Positions 45,355-54,710 of a stretch of DNA of 64,000 nt are shown here, piece after piece. The DNA is from Planctomycetia bacterium. Lineage in GTDB: Bacteria > Planctomycetota > Phycisphaerae > UBA1845 > UTPLA1. The notes beneath the pieces are model-generated. The model worked only from the letters and a program-made list of their open reading frames with translations. It was not told the origin of the DNA and made no database searches. Made by a program: the position numbers and the translations under genes. The stretch lies in NCBI GenBank assembly GCA_015075745.1, contig JABTTW010000001.1, positions 1,550,001 to 1,614,000 of the forward strand. The letters run 5' to 3'. Each line of letters begins with the position of its first letter. Position 1 is the stretch's first letter.

Positions 45355-45666
45355 CTAGCCTCGCAGCTCGTCGCCGCGGTCCACGTCGATGGTCTGGAGT
45401 GTGTTGTAGAAATTCATGAAGATGGCGATGCCGATGGCCGCTTCGGCCGCTGCCAGCAGAATGACAAAGACCGCCACGATGTGCCCATCGCCCAGGCCGG
45501 TCTGATAGCGGCTGAAGGCGACCAGGTTGATATTCGCCGAGTTCAGCACCAGTTCCACGCCGATCAGGATGCCGATGGCGTTTCGCTTGGTGACCATGCA
45601 GAAAAGGCCCAACGAAAACACCAGGGCGGACAGGACCATGTAATGATTCAAGCCGACTGTGAGCAT
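45355..45666 (-). CDS. nuoK: NADH-quinone oxidoreductase subunit K
   Basis: 103 residues with three membrane helices; the second contains the conserved Glu in 'NAIGILIGVELVLNSANINL' used in proton translocation. It is the last of the three-gene nuo set, 6 bp after nuoJ. No nuoL follows; the next 183 bp before the selenoprotein gene (45172-45354) hold no gene. Confidence 0.95.
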   Translation of the reverse strand: MLTVGLNHYMVLSALVFSLGLFCMVTKRNAIGILIGVELVLNSANINLVAFSRYQTGLGDGHIVAVFVILLAAAEAAIGIAIFMNFYNTLQTIDVDRGDELRG

Positions 45667-45672
45667 CTCGAA

Positions 45673-46176
45673 TTATTTCTCCGGCCTTGCCAGGTACGCC
45701 GCGCCGATCATCACCACTAACAGCAGCACGCTCGCCGCCTCGAACGGCACCAAGTAGTCCGTCAGCAGCGCCTTTCCGATGGTCCCTACCTTCGGCGACT
45801 CCGCCAGGACTCCGCTCGAATTCGACCAGTCCGCCGACAACATCAGGGTGCATAAGCCGAAGGCCAGAAGCACGGATACCAATGCCGCCGCCGCAATCTG
45901 TCCCTTCGTCGCCCCAAACTGTACCCACGGCGACTTGCTGGTCAGCATCACGCCGAACACGATCAGAATCAGCGTACCGCCCGCATAGACGATCAACTGA
46001 ATCACCGCGAGGAAATTGGCGTGCAGCACGAAATACAGCGCCGCCACGCCGCCGAGCGTGCCCAGCAGACACGTCGCCGAGCGCACGATGTTCTTTGAGA
46101 TCACCACGCCGAGCGCGCTGCACAAGACCAGCGCCGCGAAGACATAGAACGCCAGGTTTTCCACCGCTTCATTCAT
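45673..46176 (-). CDS. nuoJ: NADH-quinone oxidoreductase subunit J
   Basis: 167 residues with five membrane segments, including 'FLAVIQLIVYAGGTLILIVF' (the conserved IQ-Y-GG block) typical of NuoJ. It is a membrane-arm subunit of complex I. It begins 34 bp after the nuoH stop. nuoI, which normally sits between nuoH and nuoJ, is missing. Confidence 0.94.
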   Translation of the reverse strand: MNEAVENLAFYVFAALVLCSALGVVISKNIVRSATCLLGTLGGVAALYFVLHANFLAVIQLIVYAGGTLILIVFGVMLTSKSPWVQFGATKGQIAAAALVSVLLAFGLCTLMLSADWSNSSGVLAESPKVGTIGKALLTDYLVPFEAASVLLLVVMIGAAYLARPEK

Positions 46177-46210
46177 CGCTATTCCAACTCAATGCACCGG
46201 CCAGCCAACC

Positions 46211-47971
46211 TCACGCCCAAGGCAGGTGATCGATGACCAGACTGCCTACGAGCCGTCGTCGATTACGATAGCCGTATGCCGCGATACCAATTATGCCGAG
46301 GATGGTTGCAGCGCCGAGCGCGACCAGCACCCAATGTACCACTTCATCAACACGGATTAACCAGGCCAACTGAAGATGCTTCGTGCCGAGTATCCACAGG
46401 GTGTTGCCCAACAGCACCACCATGGTCAGCGGCAGCAGCACCTGCACGCAGGCGTACAGCACCTGGTCGATGCGAATCCGCGGAAGGGTCCAGCGAATCC
46501 ACAACTGCACGTAATATAAAAACGCCGCCTTGAACACGAACAGAATCGGCCCCTCAAACAAGACGCCCCGCACCAGCCGCGACGCCGCCACGGCGTACCA
46601 AGAGCCGGACCAATCCGGCGCCCACGTCGACGGCAGCGGAGACTTCCAACCGCCCAGGAACAGGATCACCGCCAGGCCGCTCACCACGAACATCGCGACG
46701 TATTCGCCGAAGAAGAACAGCGACCAGCGGAATCCGCTGTACTCCGTATGGAAGCCGGCCACGAGTTCCGACTCCGACTCCGGCAAGTCAAACGGCGCCC
46801 GCTTGCAGGAAGCCAGCGAGGCAATGTAGTAACAGAAGAATGCGATAAAGCAGAACGGATTCCTGAACACCAGCCAGCTCTGAAAGCCGTCGCCCTGCAT
46901 GTCCGCGATCTGCGTCAACTGCAGTGTGCCGACCGTCATCACGGGAATCAGCAGACTCATGCCCATCGGGATTTCATACGAGACCATCTGGCACGCTTCG
47001 CGCATCGCGCCGTACATCGACCACTTATTGTTGCTGGCCCATCCGGCGAGAATCACGCCCACCACTTCGATGCCGATCATGGCGAGAATGAACAAGAGCG
47101 CCACGTCCAGATCGCGGAAGACCCACGCCCCCGCGAAGGGAAGGGCGATGAAGGCCAGGATCGGCGGTACGAAAGTCAGATACGGCGCCAGCTTGAATAG
47201 CAGCGCATCGCCGTCCGGCGGAATGAAGTCTTCCTTGAAGATCAGCTTCACGCCGTCGGCGGGAGACTGAAGCCAGCCATGCCAGCCGCCGACGCGCATC
47301 GGCCCCAGGCGCGATTGAATCCGCCCCGCCACCTTGCGCTCCCACCAGATGCCGAAGACCGGAATGATGCTGATGAAACCAATGATCCCCGCAATGGCGA
47401 CGAGGTCACGGATCAGTCCGAACTGAAGAGGCCAGAGGAGATAGGCAAGGATGGGCAGCCTGATCGTCGAACTGATGGCCTCGTTGACCTCCGAAACCGT
47501 CAATTGCGCCGAGATCGGCAGCAGCGGCAGCGCGGTCACGGCATCATTCGCCGCATTGGGCCCGGCGAGCATGTCCTTGGTGAAGTCAAAGAGCCACGCA
47601 TGCGCCCAGACCAGGAGGCACACGCCGACCAGTCCGCCGAAGAACAACGTGAAGGCGACATACCCAAATCGGAGGAACGCGCCGATTTGGCGGTAGAGAA
47701 TAATCGCCATTGCGCCGAGGAAGGAACCGGCGAAGCCGGCCATGGGGCCCACGATTCCCGCCACGACGACGATGATCTTCCAGTCGGAAATCTTGCTGGC
47801 GTCGCCGATGTCGAAGAACCAATAGCAGATCGCCGCGACGATGAGCTGGGCGAAGGCAATCCCGAACAGGAGCCGGATGGCCTTCGCACGATACGACGTC
47901 AGCTTCGCCGTGCTTTTCGGTACCCAGGGTAGCGTGATGGTGCTCAAGAGACGAGACTCCCGGCCGAACAA
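46211..47971 (-). CDS. nuoH: NADH-quinone oxidoreductase subunit H with N-terminal extension
   Basis: 586 residues; a typical NuoH has 325-420. The classical part begins about residue 175, with the signature 'WWERKVAGRIQSRLGPMRVG', 'GWLQSPADGVKLIFKEDFIP' (quinone site) and 'ASCKRAPFDLPESESELVAG', and ends with the usual C-terminal helices. The first 170 residues add three or four membrane helices ('FAQLIVAAICYWFF', 'IIVVVAGIVGPMAGFAG', 'GGLVGVCLLVWAHAWLF'). NuoH anchors the quinone-binding site of complex I. Start at ATG 47971. Confidence 0.9.
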   Translation of the reverse strand: MFGRESRLLSTITLPWVPKSTAKLTSYRAKAIRLLFGIAFAQLIVAAICYWFFDIGDASKISDWKIIVVVAGIVGPMAGFAGSFLGAMAIILYRQIGAFLRFGYVAFTLFFGGLVGVCLLVWAHAWLFDFTKDMLAGPNAANDAVTALPLLPISAQLTVSEVNEAISSTIRLPILAYLLWPLQFGLIRDLVAIAGIIGFISIIPVFGIWWERKVAGRIQSRLGPMRVGGWHGWLQSPADGVKLIFKEDFIPPDGDALLFKLAPYLTFVPPILAFIALPFAGAWVFRDLDVALLFILAMIGIEVVGVILAGWASNNKWSMYGAMREACQMVSYEIPMGMSLLIPVMTVGTLQLTQIADMQGDGFQSWLVFRNPFCFIAFFCYYIASLASCKRAPFDLPESESELVAGFHTEYSGFRWSLFFFGEYVAMFVVSGLAVILFLGGWKSPLPSTWAPDWSGSWYAVAASRLVRGVLFEGPILFVFKAAFLYYVQLWIRWTLPRIRIDQVLYACVQVLLPLTMVVLLGNTLWILGTKHLQLAWLIRVDEVVHWVLVALGAATILGIIGIAAYGYRNRRRLVGSLVIDHLPWA

Positions 47972-48290
47972 ATCCCAACTTCACCCCCTCAATCGGGGAC
48001 TCGCTTTATAGCGGCTGACCGGCCCTTTGCAAAGCCCCGGCTGCCCGCGCGTAACTCCTTGCCTGCAAGGGCCCTTAAACGTCTCATTCTTCAGACTCAT
48101 CGAGCCGATAAGATCGGCGCCGGGGACCACGGATCACGCCCTGTCGCGTCCACGCAATAGGGCCCGATGGAGGTACGTTAGGGAGTGGGGTGGCAGAAAC
48201 CCCTGAATGAGTCCTTCCTTGTACCTATGCGATATCGGTGGGCGTCGCTTAGCCGAGCCGGTCGTCCCGTCACTCGCCGGAGATATAGAT
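47972..48290. other. Divergent intergenic region, nuoH / dockerin-like gene
   Basis: 319 bp between the divergent nuoH and exported-protein genes. It must hold both promoters. I see a small 5-bp stem (CCTTG/CAAGG) at about 48058-48071 and GGAG at 48279 as the ribosome binding site of the following gene, but no convincing -35/-10 pair. Confidence 0.4.
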
Positions 48291-49493
48291 ATGCGATTCG
48301 CCCTAGTCGCGATTGGGATGTCTTTTGCGTCCAGCGCCTATGGGCAATTCTGCGATCCCAACGATCCGCAGGTATCGCTCTACGACCTTGGGGCCGGCAC
48401 TTACAAGACGTTTCAGGGCGGGCTCTATCCGGGGGGCAGTAACCTTCGACCGGCTTCGCACGATGCGGCGGGTCAGCAGATCGCGGCGGGGATTGTTCCG
48501 CTGAACACCAGCGGCGTCGCGCATCCCAACGGTCGCATCGTGATGATCAGCATCGGGATCAGCAACATGACGCAGGAGTGGCGCGTGGGCATTACGAGCG
48601 ACCCATCCAGCGCGGCGCTGGCGTTCATGGCGAAGGTGGCTCCGCTTCAGGTGAGCGGGGTGGTCAATCCGCGCGTGCTCTTGGTCGATGGCGCCAAGGG
48701 GCCGTTCGGCGCCGACCTTTGGGGGGCTGAGCCGGCCGATATGGCCGTGGACCCGTGGTTGACGGCACTGAATCGGCTGCAGTTCAGCCAATCGAGCCGG
48801 GAGCAAGTGCAGATCGCTTGCGTGAAGGCGGCGCATCCGGGACCGACGCAGTGCATGGCGAGCAATGGGAGCTCACTTGGTGATGCCGGGGCATTGGCAC
48901 AAGACTTTGCCGGGATCGCGCGGAATTTGAGAATCGTCTTTCCGAACATCAAGCTGGTGTATTACGTCAGCCGAAGCTACGGCGGATATGCGACGTCGGG
49001 AAATCGGGAGCCGTTCGCCTTTGAGCAGGGCTTCGGGATCAAGTGGATGATCGAGTCGCAGATCACGGGCAGCGGCACGTTCGGGAATCTCGGGTTCCAG
49101 GGTGCCAACTCTGTTGCACCATGGGCCTCGTGGGGGGCGTATATCTGGGCGAACGGCAATACGCCCAGCGGGCTCGGCCTGACCTGGGATATCACCGATT
49201 TCCTCGATGACCACATCCACCCCTCGGCCAGCGGGGTGGACAAGGCTTCGGACGCGTTTCTCGAGTTCTTCCTGACCGACAAGACGACCCGTCCGTGGTT
49301 CGGCTGGCAATGCCTGCATGGGGACGTCAACGGAGACGGATTGATCAACGCGGCCGACATCGCGCTGTTCTCGACCACGCTGCTTGCCCCGCAGGCCGCG
49401 CAGGTCGCGGTGCAGTGCGGCGCGGATGCGGATAATGACGGACAGGTGACAGAGGGCGATATCGCGCCTTTTGTCGCCCTGCTGCTCAACTGA
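48291..49493 (+). CDS. Exported SGNH-hydrolase-like protein with dockerin-type tail
   Basis: About 400 residues from the ATG at 48291, with GGAG 8 nt upstream and a signal peptide ('FALVAIGMSFASSAYG', cleaved before QFCD). The main domain has 'IVMISIGISNMTQEWR', 'NLRIVFPNIKLVYYVSRSYG' and a C-terminal 'DDHIHPSASGVDKASDAF' (D-x-x-H-P box), as in SGNH esterases, though the N-terminal GDS block is not obvious. Two EF-hand/dockerin repeats end it: 'GDVNGDGLINAADI' and 'DADNDGQVTEGDI'. Such tails are frequent on planctomycete secreted proteins. Confidence 0.75.
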   Translation: MRFALVAIGMSFASSAYGQFCDPNDPQVSLYDLGAGTYKTFQGGLYPGGSNLRPASHDAAGQQIAAGIVPLNTSGVAHPNGRIVMISIGISNMTQEWRVGITSDPSSAALAFMAKVAPLQVSGVVNPRVLLVDGAKGPFGADLWGAEPADMAVDPWLTALNRLQFSQSSREQVQIACVKAAHPGPTQCMASNGSSLGDAGALAQDFAGIARNLRIVFPNIKLVYYVSRSYGGYATSGNREPFAFEQGFGIKWMIESQITGSGTFGNLGFQGANSVAPWASWGAYIWANGNTPSGLGLTWDITDFLDDHIHPSASGVDKASDAFLEFFLTDKTTRPWFGWQCLHGDVNGDGLINAADIALFSTTLLAPQAAQVAVQCGADADNDGQVTEGDIAPFVALLLN

Positions 49494-49554
49494 GACGAAG
49501 CGGAGAACCGTCTCAAGTCCTGCCTGCCATCATTCAATGAGCGAAGACAGAAGC

Positions 49555-49836
49555 CTATGGCGATCCCGCGCCAGCGGGCATGGCGTCGAACACCGCCCAG
49601 CCGATCATGGCGGCGGCTTCGAGGATGGCGATGGTGACGGCGGCCCAGGCGAGGCCCTTGGCCGATGCGGTGGCGCTGCGGATGACTTCGACGCCGGTGA
49701 TGATGGCGGCGGGAATCCCGATGACGATGACGCCCAGACCGAGCGACCCGAGGATGTGCCCTCAGCAGAAGGCCCGATTGAGGGCGACGCCGCCGATGGG
49801 GGCGAGTGAATAGATGAAGGGCTTGAGTCCGGTCAT
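49555..49836 (-). CDS. Small membrane selenoprotein candidate with Cys-Sec-Gly-His (UGA at codon 25)
   Basis: From the ATG at 49836 (ribosome binding site GGGAG at 7 nt spacing) the frame reads 24 residues ending 'GVALNRAFC', hits TGA at 49762-49764, then continues 'GHILGSLGLGVIVIGIPA' and on to a TAG at 49555: 93 residues with Sec25. Two helices follow (about 28-49 and 62-83). The C-U-G-H cluster lies just before the first helix. A SECIS-like hairpin with loop GGUCU starts 17 nt after the TGA. I do not recognise the family. Conventional gene calling would end it after 24 codons and miss it. Confidence 0.75.
49731..49745 (-). promoter_or_regulatory. Bacterial SECIS-like hairpin of the CUGH protein
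   Basis: On the minus strand: CGCTC-GGTCT-GGGCG, 5 bp (one U-G pair) with the loop GGUCU, beginning 17 nt after the TGA. A U-U mismatch and one more G-C pair extend the stem. It has the same loop as the other candidate in this window. Confidence 0.65.
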
Positions 49837-50096
49837 AGGGCACTCCCGTCGAGAAACTTTTCTGATGATACATCGGCATATCGGCCGGGCTCCAGATCGT
49901 AGGTGACATAAGGCGAAAAAAAAGGGGCCAAGGGACCGAGGGGTCCAGGGGTCCAGTGTGAAGACAAAGGCTTTGATCGCGCGCAAGTCTTGCAGAATCG
50001 AAGGTGACATAAGGTGACACAAGCCTTGTGGGGACTGTGGCAACACTTGTGGCGGGCAAGGGTTGGGGTGGTTCGCGATTTGGGTGGTTTTGGGTG

Positions 50097-50133
50097 GAAA
50101 CGTCGAAACGTCGAAAAGTCGAAACGTCGAAAT
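50097..50133 (+). repeat. 9-bp minisatellite, copy A
   Basis: Four tandem copies of a unit like 'acgtcgaaa', slightly degenerate (cgtcgaaa, cgtcgaaaa, gtcgaaa). It sits in repeat copy A. Confidence 0.75.
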
Positions 50134-50415
50134 CGTGCGCGGCGGCAGGGTTGCGCGGGGGCATTTGAGAGGGTCCAGGTGAATGCAGAGGCGGCGGTAC
50201 TGATTGGGTCGGCGGTTGGTGTTGATTGCGATTGGGGGTCCGGATTTTCTGGTACCGCTTGCTGACGCGCGCGGCTCGGATCGGGGGCGCGGCGTTCGCG
50301 CAAATCGTGCAAATCCGAAGGTGACATAAGGTGACACACGGGCTCGGGGAATTGTGCCAACGCTTGTGGCGGGCGTGGGTTGGGGTGGTTCGAGATTTGG
50401 GTGGTTTTCTTGGCG

Positions 50416-50468
50416 GAAACGTCGAAACGTCGAAAAATCGAAAAGTCGAAATGTCGAAACGTCGAAAT
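50416..50468 (+). repeat. 9-bp minisatellite, copy B
   Basis: Six tandem copies of the same 9-bp unit, two more than in copy A. Length variation between the copies suggests slippage. Confidence 0.75.
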
Positions 50469-50941
50469 GGTGCGCGGCGGCAGGGTTGCGCGGGGGCATT
50501 TGAGAGGGTCCAGGTGAATGCAGAGGCGGCGGTACTGATTGGGTCGGCGGTTGGTGTTGATTGCGATTGGGAGTCCGGATTTTCTGGTACCGCTTGCTGA
50601 CGCGCGCGGCTCGGATCGGGGGCGCGGCGTTCGTGGAAGTCTTGCAAAAGCGAAGGTGACATAAGGTGACACAGGCCTCGCGGAGATTGTGCCAACGCTT
50701 GTGGCGGGCGTGGGTTGGGGTGGTTCGCGATTTGGGTGAAAAATGAGCGACACAGGGCTGGGACATGAGGCCTGGGGCTTGCGGTTTGGAGGATGTGCGA
50801 TTCGTTCATTGCGTGCATCTTTTTTGAGCGTGTTGGGTTCGAGCTCTATTGGCAAATACTTGCTCGACGTGCGCGCCTTTTTCTTTGGGGGCGGGGGGTT
50901 ACGCGGGAGATGACGCCGATGGGGATGTCGGGCGTTACTTC

Positions 50942-50960
50942 GTCACCCACAAGGGGTGAC
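50942..50960. repeat. Palindromic dispersed element, copy 1
   Basis: GTCACCC-ACAAG-GGGTGAC, a 7-bp perfect stem, inside a larger conserved block that begins about 'gacgccgatggggatgtcg' and ends 'gctacggatg'. A second copy is at 51534. Confidence 0.7.
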
Positions 50961-51165
50961 GCTACGGATGCGGCGCGGGATTGACTGGTTCGTCGCAAGC
51001 CCGGCTGAAGCCGGCTGGGGGAGGGAAAAGAAACATGGGTGGGGGTGGGCTTGTTTCCACCAGTTGAAACTGGCGGCAAACGCTGGTCGGCTGAAGCCGA
51101 GCTTTTGGAAGGTGACGTAGTGGGGGCACATGAGTGACGCACAGGTGACACAATAGGAGCGAGGA

Positions 51166-51240
51166 TTAATTGTTAGATCAGGAGCATCGGCGCGGGGAAG
51201 AAAAGACACGGGAGGGGATTCCCATTTGAGTGGGTGCGGG
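51166..51240 (+). repeat. Diverged 75-bp repeat, copy 1
   Basis: A block starting near 'taattgttagatcagg' and ending 'attcccatttgagtgggtgc' recurs about 200 bp further on at 51366-51440 with mismatches and small indels. Confidence 0.55.
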
Positions 51241-51365
51241 AAGGGAATCTCGCACCGGCGAAGGGTGACACAGAGGGGACGAGGGGCTTGGATTGCGAGG
51301 AGCTTTAGGGGGCGAAGGTGAATGCAGGGGCGGTGGCACAGGGCGGGGTGGGTGGATGGATCGGA

Positions 51366-51440
51366 TAATTGATTGCCGGATCAGGAATTTTGGCTTCGCG
51401 AAAGAGGACATGGGAAGGGATTCCCATTTTGAGTGGGTGC
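51366..51440 (+). repeat. Diverged 75-bp repeat, copy 2
   Basis: Matches 51166-51240 ('taattgattgccggatcagg' to 'attcccattttgagtgggtg'). Confidence 0.55.
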
Positions 51441-51533
51441 GAAGAGTAATCCCCGGTCGTTCACCGGGGGCTCAACGTGGCGGGGTGCAGTTTCGCGAAT
51501 GACCACGCCGATTCCGACGTCGAGCGCTACGTC

Positions 51534-51552
51534 GTCACCCACAAGGGGTGAC
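51534..51552. repeat. Palindromic dispersed element, copy 2
   Basis: The identical 19-bp hairpin GTCACCC-ACAAG-GGGTGAC, with conserved flanks, as at 50942. Confidence 0.7.
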
Positions 51553-51759
51553 GCTACGGATGGGGCGCGGGGGTAGTTTTTTTCGTGGAGAGCGCGGACG
51601 ACATCGTGGGGAGTGGGTTGGTGGTCCGTCGCCAAACGGCAAGCCGCGGTGGGGGTCGCGCGGGGATCGGATCGGCGCGGGGCGGGTTGGTGGAGATGAG
51701 CCCCCCGGGGCTAAGTGTTTCGGGGGGGTGGTTACGCGGGAGTCGATGCCGATGAGGGG

Positions 51760-53376
<1,617 letters not shown>

Positions 53377-53547
53377 GCGGTGCTCCGGGTCGAATCGGGT
53401 AAAGGTGATCTGGAGATATTCTAGCGGGTTGACGGGGGCGTGTGAAATCCGCCGGAAGTCCGAACGGGCGGGCTAAGTCGTCAGGATTGAAATCCCGCGA
53501 AATAGAAGTCGAATTCTATTTTGCAAGAATGGCGGACTACGCGGCAG

Positions 53548-54333
53548 TTATCCCAGCGAAGCGGCCCAGCTTGGGGTGCGCTTCTCCAGAAAGGCGCGGA
53601 GGCCTTCTCGGGACTCTTCGTTGATGAAGGCCTTGCCGAAGCACTCGGCTTCGCCGGCGAAGCCGCGCTCGAGCCAGGCGGCCTCGTGGGCGCAGAGGAC
53701 GTGCTTGGCGAGGCGGACGGCGGACGGGCCGTTGGCGAGGATGCCCTTGGCGAGGGCCTCGGCGCGGATCATCAACTGATCGAGCGGGACGCATTCGTTG
53801 GCGAGGCCGATCTCGAAGGCGGTCTTGGCATTGATGCGCTCGCCGGTGAGGAGCATGCGGCGGACGCGGGCGGGACCGATGAGGGCGAAGGCGCGCTGGG
53901 TTCCTCCCCAGCCGGGGATGAGACCGAGGCTGACTTCGGGGAAACCGATGAGGGCATTTTCCGCCATGACGCGGAGATCGCAGGCGAGGGCGAGCTCGAA
54001 GCCGCCGCCGAGTGCGGAGCCGTTGATGGCGGCGATGGTGACGGCGTGCTTGAAGTGGGCCAGACGATTCATGAAGCGCTGGCCTCGCTGAGAGAATGCG
54101 CGACCCTCATCTCCGGAAGCGCGGGCCATCTCGTCGATGTCGGCGCCGGCGATGAAAGTGCGCCCCTCTCCGGTGATGATCAGGACGCGCAGGTTGGGCG
54201 ATTGCTCGATCTCGTCGAGCCTCGCCTCGAGCGACGCCATGATCGGCACGGAGAGGAGGTTGATACCGTCGTCACTGGCAAAGCGGATGTAGCCGATCTG
54301 CCCCTGTTGTGTGTAGCTGACTTCTGTGCTCAT
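53548..54333 (-). CDS. Enoyl-CoA hydratase/isomerase
   Basis: 261 residues, crotonase fold. The oxyanion-hole block 'TIAAINGSALGGGFELALAC' and 'FPEVSLGLIPGWGGTQRAFA' with the catalytic Glu region are intact. It hydrates trans-2-enoyl-CoA in beta-oxidation or a related pathway. It ends about 170 bp upstream of the mutase gene. A direct-repeat array lies upstream, between it and the dehydrogenase gene. Confidence 0.93.
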   Translation of the reverse strand: MSTEVSYTQQGQIGYIRFASDDGINLLSVPIMASLEARLDEIEQSPNLRVLIITGEGRTFIAGADIDEMARASGDEGRAFSQRGQRFMNRLAHFKHAVTIAAINGSALGGGFELALACDLRVMAENALIGFPEVSLGLIPGWGGTQRAFALIGPARVRRMLLTGERINAKTAFEIGLANECVPLDQLMIRAEALAKGILANGPSAVRLAKHVLCAHEAAWLERGFAGEAECFGKAFINEESREGLRAFLEKRTPSWAASLG

Positions 54334-54396
54334 GCAACTGGCCCCGATAGGAAGAGCCTATTCTAGGGGGTGGCGGGGGGAAATGGAACCCTTTTT

Positions 54397-54682
54397 GATG
54401 GCGGGCTGGTTGTCTGGGTCTGCGCTTGATGGGGGCGATGCTGGACCGCTTCCTAACGGTCGCGGCTCTGATTAATACGGGGTTCGGATGGGGATGGCGG
54501 GCTGGTTGTCTGGGGCTGCGCTCGATGGGGCGATGCTGGACCGCTCCCTTACGGTCGCGGCTCTGATTAATACGGGGTTCGGATGGGGATGGCGGGCTGG
54601 TTGTTTGGGGCTGCGCTCGATGGGGGCGATGCTGGACCGCTTCCTAACGGTCGCGGCTCTGATTAATGCGGGGCTCGGGTGA
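54397..54682. repeat. 95-bp tandem repeat, three copies
   Basis: Copies at 54397-54492, 54493-54587 and 54588-54682 (96, 95, 95 bp), each starting 'gatggcgggctggttgt' and containing GACCG-8 nt-CGGTC as a small inverted repeat, and each ending near 'gattaatacggggttcggat'. It lies between the dehydrogenase stop (54711) and the hydratase start. Copies are about 95% alike, so the array looks recent. Confidence 0.85.
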
Positions 54683-54710
54683 GGATGGCGGGCGGCGCTT
54701 CCGGCGCGGG

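Larger units (their letters stand above)
50000..50740 (+). repeat. Direct repeat, 317 bp and 335 bp copies plus partial third
   Basis: Copy A is 50000-50316, copy B 50317-50651 and partial copy C 50652 to about 50740. Each begins 'gaaggtgacataaggtgac' and contains a block 'gcggcagggttgcgcggggg' and 'gctgacgcgcgcggctcgga'. The A/B length difference comes mainly from a 9-bp minisatellite. Confidence 0.85.
49837..51759. repeat. Repeat-rich gene desert
   Basis: About 1.9 kb without a supported gene. It holds two and a partial third copy of a 317-335 bp repeat (50000-50740), two copies of a hairpin element (50942-50960 and 51534-51552), a diverged 200-bp-spaced pair (51166-51240 and 51366-51440), and a third weak copy of the 'ttacgcggga...gatgccgatg' block near 51730. 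Base composition is very G-rich on the + strand. Long open frames on the minus strand are a by-product of this composition. Confidence 0.7.

Noticed and set aside
48895..48912. TGGCAC...TTTGC sigma-54-like sequence
   Set aside because: The spacing is one base too long and it lies inside a coding region.
49762..50766. 334-codon minus-strand frame ending at TGA 49762
   Set aside because: Only its last 25 codons (from ATG 49836) are credible, as the start of the Sec protein; the rest is repeat sequence.
48977..50818. 613-codon minus-strand frame
   Set aside because: It runs antisense through the dockerin-tail gene and the repeats, with no domain and a compositional origin.
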